DNA from: Chrysophaeum taylorii | Taxonomy: Eukaryota; Sar; Pelagophyceae; Pelagomonadales; Pelagomonadaceae | Assembly: GCA_029834535.1 (NCBI GenBank) | Contig: JAQMWT010000435.1 | Location: 124,001-188,000, forward strand | DNA length: 64,000 bases | Direction of reading: 5' to 3' | In this document: positions 9,448 to 17,908 of the stretch, one piece after another | Numbering within the stretch: the stretch's first letter is position 1 | How the letters are laid out: the number at the start of each line of letters is the position of its first letter | Made by a program: the position numbers and the translations under genes | The notes under the pieces: generated by a model | What the model was told of the DNA's origin: nothing | What the model saw: only the letters and a program-made list of their open reading frames with translations | The model's database searches: none

Positions 9448-10893
9448 CTACGGAGGAACTGACGCGAAGCGCACCGCCTCGCCGGCCGCGCCGCGCCTGA
9501 GGCTGCTAAACCGCGCGGCGCCGTGGCTGGTCTTCGGGCGCGGGGGTCGCTCCTTGACTACGCCGCGGCACGGCAGCGCCGCGGTCGACGGGCGCGCGGC
9601 CGCGGGCGATGCGGAATGCGGGCGACGGGACGAGCGAGGTTGCTTCCGGATTTTTTTTTTTTTGTTGCCGTCGTCCTCGTCATACTCCTCCTCCTCCTCC
9701 TCCTCCTCATCGGGAAACGTGAGGTGTGCGAGCCGGGTAACGACGCGGAGCTGGAGGTCAAAGTCGCGGAGGGCTGGTTCGTGCCATGCCGCGCTTTTTT
9801 TGGGCGGTGGTTGCCACGCTCCTCGGGTCTGATCGCGGTCACCACCACCAGCAGCGCGACGACCGCCTATGGCCGAGGCGAAGTCCCAAAACTCGAGCGG
9901 GGCCGGGGGGTCCCCTTTTCTCGTCGTCACGGATGTGGGTCTCTTGAGGACGGGCGCGCTCAGCGGACGCGCCTTGCGGCAGCGGCGCTCGTCGAGGCGC
10001 GCGCGGAGGCATTTGATATACAACCTCAGAAGCTCTCGCAAATCGGTCGAGGACCTCAAGCCGGCGGCGTAGTCCTGTTTGCACGCAAAGAGCGTCGCGC
10101 GCTCCTCTTCGATAGCACGCCTGAGCCGCGTAACTTCCGGGGGTACGAGAGGCGGACGGCGAGGCTTGTTGTCAATGCCGCGAGCTCGACGCGTCGACGA
10201 CGGGCCGTGCTCTTCTCCTTCCGGCTCCTCGTCGTCGAGACGTGCGATCTCCTCCCGGAGAGCCAACGCGCGCTTCTTTGAGAGCACGAGGTCGTTGATG
10301 AGGAGCTTGCGGTCCTCGGAGGCGCGCGCCGCTTTCTTGCGCAAGTCCTTGTTTTCGAGCCCGAGTCTCTCGCGGTTGCGCTCGAGCGCCTCGCGCGTCT
10401 CCTTCGCGTACGCCGCGTCGGCCTCGAGGCCTCGGACTTTTTTTATCCACGACGAGGCCTTCTGGTCGCGAACCGTCCTCGCAGCCCAGAGCTCCTGATG
10501 CCGGTCAAACAGCCGCGCCTTGAAGGCGCGCAACATGTCCCGCTCCCGCGCGACGAGGAGATCGTCGATTCGTCCAAACGCCTTGTCGAAATTTTCTCGG
10601 ATTTCCGCGTTCATCGTCGATAGCGTGGCGAAACAGGAAGACGGCTCCTTCTCTGGCTCGGGGGGGGGCGCCTTCTTGAGCGCCGCCACGGCGCTTTCGA
10701 GGGCCGCGATCTCCGCGTCTTGCCGCGCCCATTCGGCAGCATTCCTGCCTTCGGCGGCGGCGACCGCGCTCTCGGCCTTCGCGATCTTCTCGCGCCACTC
10801 GTCCCCGCTCCCGAGGCTTGCCCAAGACGACGACGACGTCTGCCTCGTGCAGCACGACGTCGGGGAAATCGTCGTCGTTGGGGGGGGCATCAT
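9448..10893 (-). CDS. Coiled-coil protein, unknown role
   Basis: 481 aa from the ATG at 10893; a second ATG follows directly. Residues 30-290 are heptad-rich and charged (EKIAKAESAVAAAEGRNAAE, ETREALERNRERLGLENKD, ALALREEIARLDDEEPE), predicting long coiled coils. The C-terminal third is disordered, with an acidic Glu tract (about residue 395) and a basic RPHSASPAAARPSTAA segment. Its make-up is like basal-body or flagellar coiled-coil proteins, but nothing is diagnostic. The start is 26 bp from the ATG of the divergent neighbour. Confidence 0.6.
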   Translation of the reverse strand: MMPPPTTTISPTSCCTRQTSSSSWASLGSGDEWREKIAKAESAVAAAEGRNAAEWARQDAEIAALESAVAALKKAPPPEPEKEPSSCFATLSTMNAEIRENFDKAFGRIDDLLVARERDMLRAFKARLFDRHQELWAARTVRDQKASSWIKKVRGLEADAAYAKETREALERNRERLGLENKDLRKKAARASEDRKLLINDLVLSKKRALALREEIARLDDEEPEGEEHGPSSTRRARGIDNKPRRPPLVPPEVTRLRRAIEEERATLFACKQDYAAGLRSSTDLRELLRLYIKCLRARLDERRCRKARPLSAPVLKRPTSVTTRKGDPPAPLEFWDFASAIGGRRAAGGGDRDQTRGAWQPPPKKSAAWHEPALRDFDLQLRVVTRLAHLTFPDEEEEEEEEYDEDDGNKKKKIRKQPRSSRRPHSASPAAARPSTAALPCRGVVKERPPRPKTSHGAARFSSLRRGAAGEAVRFASVPP

Positions 10894-10919
10894 CGTATCC
10901 GCGTCGTATCTGCCACGTC

Positions 10920-11720
10920 ATGCCGATTCGAAGACGATGCGTGGGTCTATTGACCAAATTCCGAGTTCCCGAATTTGGCATGAATGACTTCGAGCCCTTG
11001 TCCTGGGCGAGCGCGACGCTCATCGCCGCGGGGGACAGCGCCTTTCCGCGAAGGGCGCACGTCCTTGCTAACGGACATGTCGTGACGCCCTGGCGATACA
11101 TCAACCTTTATCCCAAGGACCAAGCCGATTGGCTCAAGCACGTCGAACAGCGCCACTGCAAGTACGAGCTTCAGGTCGTCGACGAGGATGGCGGCGTCGT
11201 GGCGACCGCGGAACTTAACAGCAACGCCCCCCCCTTTGCTCACCAGACCAGAGATCTCGCCGCGCTCTACGCGCGCGACGACGACGACCTCGCCGACGCC
11301 GCCGCGGCGAAGGGCATCGAGGTCGCCGCGATTTCCCTCGCCGACCGGGCTCCGCGCGAGGGCGAGACCCTCGACGTCACCGGCCACACAATTGCCGACG
11401 ACGGCGACTACGGCAGAATCCTTCTGCCGGTCCTCGTCGAGGCGCGCCTCGCGTGTATAACCGACCGCCAGACCTTCCTCGAGACGGCCTGTCCCCTCGA
11501 GCAGGGTATGTGTGGCGCGCCGGCCATCTTCCAAGACGACGCCACCTGCGCCGGCATTATCGACGGCATTGTCTCGCCCGTCGTCGGCGAAGACGCCCCC
11601 GAGATCCGCCGCCACCTCGCCGGCGCCGCCTCCCTCATTCCCGCGGACGAGCTCCTTGAATTCTTAAGCTTCGCCGAGATCGACCCGGCTCTCAAACGCG
11701 CCCTCACGACGTCCGGATGA
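10920..11720 (+). CDS. Trypsin-fold (PA clan)-like protein with GMCGAP motif
   Basis: 266 aa from the ATG at 10920 (246 aa if the ATG at 10980 is used). The basic start MPIRRRCVGLLTKFR would suit organelle import. The body looks like a trypsin-type double beta barrel: TLIAAGDSAFPRRAHVLANG, HVVTPWRYI where the His loop should lie, and late in the protein CPLEQGMCGAPAIFQDD followed by CAGIIDGIVSP. That matches the GxSGGP nucleophile loop and the following strand of chymotrypsin-like proteases, but with Cys in place of Ser (GxCGxP), as in 3C-like viral cysteine proteases. A terminal helix follows (ASLIPADELLEFL). Catalysis is unproven, because the His/Asp partners are not obvious. Confidence 0.55.
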   Translation: MPIRRRCVGLLTKFRVPEFGMNDFEPLSWASATLIAAGDSAFPRRAHVLANGHVVTPWRYINLYPKDQADWLKHVEQRHCKYELQVVDEDGGVVATAELNSNAPPFAHQTRDLAALYARDDDDLADAAAAKGIEVAAISLADRAPREGETLDVTGHTIADDGDYGRILLPVLVEARLACITDRQTFLETACPLEQGMCGAPAIFQDDATCAGIIDGIVSPVVGEDAPEIRRHLAGAASLIPADELLEFLSFAEIDPALKRALTTSG

Positions 11721-11987
11721 CCTACTATGGGAGGGGTGGTACTTTAAACAGTGGAGAGGGGTACAAGGCCGCCGGAAGCCTCGTGGGTCGCCTGGGTTTC
11801 GTTTCGTTTCGTTTCGTTTCGTGCTAAGAGAGGATAGAGTTCGCCCGCATGACGCACGCGTCTTGCGGCAGTACGACTGACCAACAACGGGGTGACGAGA
11901 GCAGGCGCGCAGCGATTTCGATGCCCCACGTCGTCGGTGCCCGTCCGTCCGTTGGGATACCTAACGTGTTCTTCTTCTGACTCAGCG

Positions 11988-13082
11988 ATGCTGCTGTCGT
12001 TGACTTTGCTGGCGGCCTCGACGACGGCGCTGTCCGGCGTGACGCGGCGGCAATTGGGACAGGGCGTGATCGGGGGTGCTGCTGCTCCGGTGAAGGACGC
12101 AGTTGCCGCAACGCCCGACGAAGTGTTTTTGCCGGAGCCTGGGTCGCTCAAGGGGAAAGTTGTCCTCATCACTGGCGCTAACACGGGCCTCGGGCTCGAA
12201 TCAGCGAAGCGATTGGCTTCCGGCGGCGCGACCGTGATTGGAACGGCTCGGAGCGAAGCCAAGGCCGAGGCGTTGGAGGCGCAAGTCCGAGACGCCGTCC
12301 CGGACGCGGAGGTGCGCGGAGTTGTCGTAGACCTCGCATCTCTCGAGTCTATTCGGAGCTTTCCGCGCCTGCTAGATGTCGACGCGATCGACGTCTTGAT
12401 GAACAACGCGGGCGTCATGGCGATCCCCGAGCGGCGCTCGACGGTTGACGGCTTCGAGCGCCAGATCGGCGTCAATTTTCTCGGCCATTTCGCGCTCACG
12501 GCCGTCTTGCTTCCGCTCCTCAAGAAGCGAAGCACCTTCAGGATCATCAACGTGAGCTCCTCGGCGAACTTTGGGGCGTCGCGCGGTGCGATGCGCGAGG
12601 CCCTCGAGTCGCCGTCCCTCGAGCCAAACGAGTACAGCCAGTGGGGCACGTACTGTCTCTCGAAAGCTATGAACATCATGTTTTCGACCGAGCTGCAAAG
12701 ACGCCTCGACGATCAAAAAATTAAAGCCTCGGTCGTCTCCTTGCATCCCGGCGCCGTCGCGACCGATCTCGCGCGGTACCTCGTCGGCGGTGCCGACGCC
12801 GCCTCGACCAAGGACGCCGTCGCTTCTGCCGGGCCTTTCCTGGAATTTTTTTTAAAGGCACTCTCCTTTGCCGTCCTACCCGTTGATAGAGGCGCGAACA
12901 CGCAAGTCTTCTTGGCGGCCAACGCCGATAATGCGCCGAATCCCGACGATTTCTCACTTCACGGCGGCCTCTACTACGATTCGATGAAACCGACCAAGCC
13001 AAACGACATCACGCGAGATCCCGTGCTCGTCGCCACCTTGTGGCGTCGCGCCACCGAGCTTACCGGATTTACTATGATGTGA
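11988..13082 (+). CDS. Short-chain dehydrogenase/reductase with plastid/secretory leader
   Basis: 364 aa from the ATG at 11988. The signal peptide MLLSLTLLAASTTA is followed by SGVTRRQLGQGVIGGAAAP, a twin-Arg/hydrophobic element like a lumen or plastid leader. Classical SDR motifs are in order: TGANTGLG cofactor loop (about residues 62-69), DLAS adenine site, NNAGVM (about 137-142), VNFLGHF, INVSSSANF with the catalytic Ser, and YCLSK with the catalytic Tyr/Lys. HPGAVATDLARY is also present. The layout is typical of the retinol-dehydrogenase/WWOX/protochlorophyllide-reductase-like group acting on NADP(H) and a hydrophobic alcohol or ketone. The substrate cannot be deduced. Confidence 0.85.
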   Translation: MLLSLTLLAASTTALSGVTRRQLGQGVIGGAAAPVKDAVAATPDEVFLPEPGSLKGKVVLITGANTGLGLESAKRLASGGATVIGTARSEAKAEALEAQVRDAVPDAEVRGVVVDLASLESIRSFPRLLDVDAIDVLMNNAGVMAIPERRSTVDGFERQIGVNFLGHFALTAVLLPLLKKRSTFRIINVSSSANFGASRGAMREALESPSLEPNEYSQWGTYCLSKAMNIMFSTELQRRLDDQKIKASVVSLHPGAVATDLARYLVGGADAASTKDAVASAGPFLEFFLKALSFAVLPVDRGANTQVFLAANADNAPNPDDFSLHGGLYYDSMKPTKPNDITRDPVLVATLWRRATELTGFTMM

Positions 13083-13532
13083 GGAAGCTGGTGGTGGTTT
13101 CCTCTCCGGAAGTGTGCCTGCCGCAGTCTTAGGAAGTATCTAATATTTTATAGTTCAAGAGTTTAGAACTCAAGAAGAAGAAGAAGAAGAAGAAGAAGGA
13201 GGAGACTCCATTTGGTTGGTTGGTCGGTCCCTCGGACGTCGCCACACGAAACAACTACCAAAGTGGATTGAGTCTACAAAGCAATGGCAGTGACGCAGCG
13301 CCGAAGCGCGGTGCCTACTACGTACGAAGAAAGTCGAGCGACGTGCGTGCGCGCGCACGCGAACGGGGCGGTGATGCACGCACAAAAGAGGGATGGTATG
13401 ACGAGAGACTGCACAATATACTTCGATCCAAACGATCGAGCCAACAAGACGAGCGTACACACACACATACGAGGACAAAATTCTAACGCGCTCAGCGCGT
13501 GACAGAATAAGGGGTGACAACGAGCATAAAGT
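13083..13532. other. Convergent intergenic region with (AAG)n tract
   Basis: 3' flanks of the SDR (plus) and DEAD helicase (minus) genes. An AAG tract lies at about 13,171-13,198. No gene is recognised; the ORFs here are short and compositionally random. Confidence 0.6.
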
Positions 13533-15329
13533 CTACGCACGGGCGCGTCGCGAACCACCTCCAGAGAAAGAGCCACTACCTCCGCCGCGAGGCGCGGATC
13601 CTCGTCCGCGTCCCGCACCGCGGCCCCCGCGACGGTCGGCGTACCCGTTCTCTGCCATCTTCACGAGGCCCGGGGTTCCCTTGAGGCCCATTTTGCCGAT
13701 GGTCGCGGGCTTGAGCGGCGGAGGCGACGCGCGGCCGCAGACCTGAGCCGCCCATTCGTTGGCCTCCGCGACGAGGTGCTCCTTGGACCACTTGAGCTTG
13801 CGGAGATTCGAGTTGTGGTACCCGAGCCAGGCCTGGTACGCCTGGCCCACCGTGTCTTCCGGGAGGCGGCATGCGGCGGCGTCGAGCGCGGCCTCGACGA
13901 CGCTCCCGGCGTCGACGAGCGGAGATTCGCGCGCGATGGGCAGCGCCGCGACGGCAGGATCCGCGAGGAAGTACTGCTCAAAGGACGCGAGGACGAGGCA
14001 GCCCGTGCCGCACTTTCCGGTGGCGCGACCTGTACGGCCGATGCGATGACAATACTGCGCGGCGTCCGCGGGCGCGCCGAACTGGACAACCGACGAAACG
14101 TCGGGGTAGTCCATGCCGCGCGCCGAGACGTCCGACGTGAGGAGCGTGACGCCGCCCGTCGCCTCGCGGAAGCGCTGGGAGACCTTGTCGCGGTGGGACT
14201 GCGACTTGCGCGAGTGTATCTCCAGAAAGGTCGTCTTGGCAGCGTAGCCCTCGCGCTGCGCGCTAGTCAGGAGCTCGTAGTAGAGCTGCGTGAGCCTCGC
14301 CGTCGTGAAGAAGACGATGATCTTGTGGCCCGCAGGGTCCGAGGCGACGGCGCGCTGGACGCGGAGCGCGAGATCGACCGAGTGCTGGCGCTTACCCTCG
14401 CATATCGAAACGGCTTGCTCGACGTCGGCGTGCGTCTGCTCGTCGACGACCGTGTCTACGAACGCGTAGTCTCGCCGCATCGCGAGACGCGCGATCGCGT
14501 TCACGTCCGAAGGCAGCGTCGCCGAGAACAGGAGGGTCTGGCGGGTCGCGGCCGTCGGCTTGATCGCATTCAGCAACCGCTCGATCGCAGGCCGGAACCC
14601 CATGTCCAGGAGCTGGTCGGCTTCGTCGAAGACGAGCGCGACGAGGCGGCGCTTAAGACGGTCGGCGAAACCGGGCGTGTTCTCGACGTGGTCGTTGAGC
14701 CTGCCGGGCGTCGCGACCAGGACGTCGCAGCCCTGCGCGAGGGCCGCGTGGTCCTTTTTGATCGGGACGCCTCCCACGACGCACACGAGCTTGAAGCTCG
14801 GCGGAAAGAACCGGCTCAGAAGCCGGCCTTCCTCGTACGTCTGTTGCGCGAGCTCTCGCGTTGGAGACAAGACGAGAGCGCCCACCCCGTCGCCCGGCGC
14901 CGCGACCGTCCTTTCGAGCGCCGGGATCATAAAAGCGAGCGTTTTCCCCGTGCCCGTCTTGGCCTTGGCGACCACGTCGCGCCCGTCGCAGCAAATCGGA
15001 AGCGTCTCGACCTGAACGGTCGTCATCATCTCGTAGCCGAGGACCTCGGAGATAGCCCGGAGCGTCGAGTCGGAGACCGTGCCACGAAGCGAGTCGAACC
15101 GCGTCGTGGTCATGTGCGCGCGCGTCGTCGAAGACGTCCTCGACCCGGCGTGCGCCGCGCGCGCTTTGGCAGGTGGCGCGCCGCCTCCGCGGCCCGATCG
15201 CTTGCTCCCGCGTCGCTCCTCCCCCTCGCCGGCGGCCTGCGGCTCCTTGGTGTCGCGACCGCGTCGCCGGTTCCGCGACCGCTTGCGCGGCTGCTGCACT
15301 TCGTCGTCCGTCCGCGGGGCCTCGTCCAT
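13533..15329 (-). CDS. DEAD-box ATP-dependent RNA helicase, Mss116-like
   Basis: 598 aa from the ATG at 15329; the upstream open frame has only GTG. A Lys/Arg-rich N-terminal 90 residues precede a complete helicase core: Q-like segment, AKAKTGTGKT (motif I), PTRELAQQ (Ia), TPGRL (Ib), DEAD with DEADQLLDMGF (II), SAT (III), TSDVSARGMDYPDV (V) and HRIGRTGRATG (VI). A C-terminal extension (QAWLGYHNSNLRKLKWSKE) resembles the Mss116/DDX18-side extension. An RGG-rich tail (GGRGAGRGRGSAPRGGG) provides unspecific RNA binding. It probably remodels structured RNA in mitochondria or nucleus; the N-terminus does not settle location. Confidence 0.9.
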   Translation of the reverse strand: MDEAPRTDDEVQQPRKRSRNRRRGRDTKEPQAAGEGEERRGSKRSGRGGGAPPAKARAAHAGSRTSSTTRAHMTTTRFDSLRGTVSDSTLRAISEVLGYEMMTTVQVETLPICCDGRDVVAKAKTGTGKTLAFMIPALERTVAAPGDGVGALVLSPTRELAQQTYEEGRLLSRFFPPSFKLVCVVGGVPIKKDHAALAQGCDVLVATPGRLNDHVENTPGFADRLKRRLVALVFDEADQLLDMGFRPAIERLLNAIKPTAATRQTLLFSATLPSDVNAIARLAMRRDYAFVDTVVDEQTHADVEQAVSICEGKRQHSVDLALRVQRAVASDPAGHKIIVFFTTARLTQLYYELLTSAQREGYAAKTTFLEIHSRKSQSHRDKVSQRFREATGGVTLLTSDVSARGMDYPDVSSVVQFGAPADAAQYCHRIGRTGRATGKCGTGCLVLASFEQYFLADPAVAALPIARESPLVDAGSVVEAALDAAACRLPEDTVGQAYQAWLGYHNSNLRKLKWSKEHLVAEANEWAAQVCGRASPPPLKPATIGKMGLKGTPGLVKMAENGYADRRGGRGAGRGRGSAPRGGGSGSFSGGGSRRARA

Positions 15330-15642
15330 AAAAACTAGAATTTCGTCTCCCGAAAAACCGGCGATGATGATGTGACGTTGCCGCACTTTACTAGTAGGAA
15401 AAAGTTGATGATGTATGGGAGTCAGTCACGTTGGATTGTCTTAAACAACAACCTGCGATGTGTGAGTGTGAGCACCGTGTCCGAAACGCGACTCCACGAC
15501 ACAAACAGAGAGAGTGCGATGTAATTCTAATCGGGTGCGGATCGTTTCTTGCACCTTTAGTTCCCGCGCACGATGTCCACCGACGCGAGTTTGATAGGTG
15601 CGCACACGCAACAACAACAACAACAACATCGCCTATAACCTA
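15330..15642. other. Intergenic, nothing recognised
   Basis: Upstream of the helicase and downstream of the cytochrome b5-like gene. It holds a short AAC/CAA tract near 15,608-15,628 and no other structure. Confidence 0.5.
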
Positions 15643-16197
15643 CTACTCGTCGAGAGCCGCGAGGATGGCGTCGATGGGATCGTCGACGAGCGTACCGACA
15701 AACGTGTACTTGTCGTGCGTCTCGTACAACTCAATCCATCGGTCGATCTCCTTGAGCTGGGCCTCGTTGAGACCGTCGGTCGACGAGGAGATGCAGCGAG
15801 GTGCCGTGCAGCCGAGCGCGAAGGCTCGCGTGGCGTCGCGGCCGACGAACGCGTTGTAGGGTCTCCCCTCGCCATAAAACGCCCGTCCGGCAGTGACGTC
15901 GTAGACGCGGCCGCGGATTGACAGATACGCCGGTGCGCCGTCCTCGCCGGTGGCAGATTCGAGCTCGGCCAGCGTCACCGTCGGGCTCCCCCGGTCGTCG
16001 GCCGGCGCGATGGGCTCGTCGTTACCGAGCATAATGTTCACCAACGCATACTCGTTGCCGTAGAGTCGCCGCCTCGCCTTTGAGCGCGACACGTCCCGAA
16101 AGAATCGGCCGAGGGCGAGCTCGACGTGGCTCCAGCCCAGCAGCACCCCGACAACCGCCGCGCCGACCGCGCCAACAAGTACTCGAAGAACAAGCAT
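15643..16197 (-). CDS. Cytochrome b5-like heme/steroid-binding (MAPR-type) membrane protein
   Basis: 184 aa from the ATG at 16197, chosen because it starts a clean signal-anchor (MLVLRVLVGAVGAAVVGVLLG); an upstream ATG at 16248 adds 17 polar residues. The domain at about residues 70-170 has the MAPR pattern: VTLAELESATGEDG, AYLSIRGRVYDVTAGRAFYG, GRPYNAFVGRDATRAFALGC and LKEIDRWIELYETHDKYTFVGTL. MAPR proteins (PGRMC, neudesin) bind heme through Tyr residues instead of the His pair of true cytochrome b5 and modulate sterol or P450 metabolism at the ER. The conserved YDVT..F and GRDATRAF boxes are present. Confidence 0.85.
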   Translation of the reverse strand: MLVLRVLVGAVGAAVVGVLLGWSHVELALGRFFRDVSRSKARRRLYGNEYALVNIMLGNDEPIAPADDRGSPTVTLAELESATGEDGAPAYLSIRGRVYDVTAGRAFYGEGRPYNAFVGRDATRAFALGCTAPRCISSSTDGLNEAQLKEIDRWIELYETHDKYTFVGTLVDDPIDAILAALDE

Positions 16198-17908
16198 CCT
16201 TACACTGGCGTACAGTATTTTAACCCTAGGACTCTGAGTCACATACATACTGCCTGTTTTCTATTGTACACAGAGACCGACCGTGTGTGGAGACTGTCCG
16301 AGGGAGTACTTAGCCCAGAAAGCTACTGGCGACGCGTACTTCCGCCCCCAGGGTCGAGAGCGCCCTGCCATGGTAACTAGCATTCTCGACATGGGCACGG
16401 CGAGAGGCCAGCTCGGTGCGGTCGCGTTCCATCGGGTCAAGGCGTGGGACCGACAGAGCACATGCGAGTACGGAAGGTTTTGTCCTACGCACAACGGCGA
16501 GGGTCACCTACTGTGGCCGAAAGGTAGGACTTCATCCATCGATGCGGCTGAGAAGTGAGGCCTGACTTGGCAACAAGCGGCCTCCTCCGAGGAGTTCGAC
16601 CAGATGCAAAAAGACTACTCAGAGGGCACAACTTGCAATTGCACATCGCAACTTATAGGCCATGTCCCAGTTTCGCGCTAAACTAAGGAGAGATCTGGTC
16701 AGGGACGTGCACGGGCTGCTGGCGATCGCCTCTGGTTCGATAGTGATAGTCGGTTAAGTGTCGGCCGCTTAAGTGTCGGCCGGCTTGAGCGGGCGCAGGC
16801 AGATCAAGCTGCCGTAGCTTCCTATAGTTTAAAACACTCGCGGACACGCCGCAACACGTTCTTCGGCGGCGGTGGTAGCGGAGTATGCTGGCGCGCCACT
16901 GGCGATGGCGGCAGCTGTGGCTGTGGAGTTGACTCGTCGGTCGGCAAGTCCCGGACTTCGTCGAACTATTTTGCTTTGACAGTCTTCGTTGTTACAAACC
17001 GCAACCCTCTTCGTTTCAGCCGTCAGAGTCATCATGGCCAAGGTCGACGATGACTCGAGCCACTTAAGCGGCGATGACAACGGCTGTTCAGGTCTTGATC
17101 ATCATCTGGGAGAATGATATCTCTTCGATTCGAGGAGTCATCCTTGGACCCGTCGCCAGCCGTTATTGGTGCTCTTTATTCGTTCTTGTCGTGTCGAGAA
17201 ACCGCAGACTTCTCCTGTTTCCACTTTCATCGAGTTGCTGGTAAAAATGTGTATCGTCGCCGCAACGTCGACGTAATCTGTGACTCACGGTCCTCTGTAT
17301 ACCAGACCCGCGGGCTCCGGCGGCACGTAGAACCAGTTGCCGCCATTGAACTCGCCTTGACTCGGACACGTCTCGCGGCCTACTCTCATGGCGTTGAGGG
17401 CGGCCCTCAACGCGGCCACGCTATGGGCTTTCCAGAGGCCAGGGTCGACACCTAGGACTGATTGCCGCGTAGAAGTTGTCTGCATCGCCGATGAACCCCT
17501 CGCTCGGTTGCCTGGAGCATAACAACCGCCCGAATCGCTGCCGTAGTACCGTCGCGAGCTTCGCGACGGCCTCCTGTTGCGGCATCGGCACCTGAGGCCA
17601 GCGACCCGGTCTGTGTGGCTAGAATGGGTATCGAACTGGTCTTGGAGAACGCGATCCGATGCCATTTTAATGAGTAGCTAAAAATCGCAAGGACCCTTTC
17701 GAAAAAGATCACTCGCGCGACGCCGCCCAAACCTAAATCGGCAAAACCCCGTCCCCGCGATGCTTGGCTTGGCGGCTGTATCAGAGATCCGGGCCAGCCC
17801 CCTCCGACGAACTCAACAGGCTCCCGCACCTTAGATCGCTTCCGTAGCTAATCCTTAATCCGAGTGTAGGCTTCTGAACCGAAATTGGGCCATCTTCGGG
17901 TTGTCTGC
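16198..17908. other. 1.7 kb without recognisable gene
   Basis: Both strands carry only short or compositionally random ORFs; the longest, on minus at 17,452-17,829 and 17,285-17,665, match no family I know. A short direct repeat (TTAAGTGTCGGCCG) occurs near 16,753-16,781. It may be decayed mobile DNA or long regulatory DNA; no tRNA-like box pair was seen. Confidence 0.5.

Noticed and set aside
13776-15338. Long plus-strand open frame (520 codons)
   Set aside because: Antisense to the DEAD-box helicase; caused by high-GC codons, Arg-rich and without domains.
16198-17908. Possible tRNA or other structured RNA in the gene-free stretch
   Set aside because: No paired A-box/B-box or acceptor-stem pattern found by eye.
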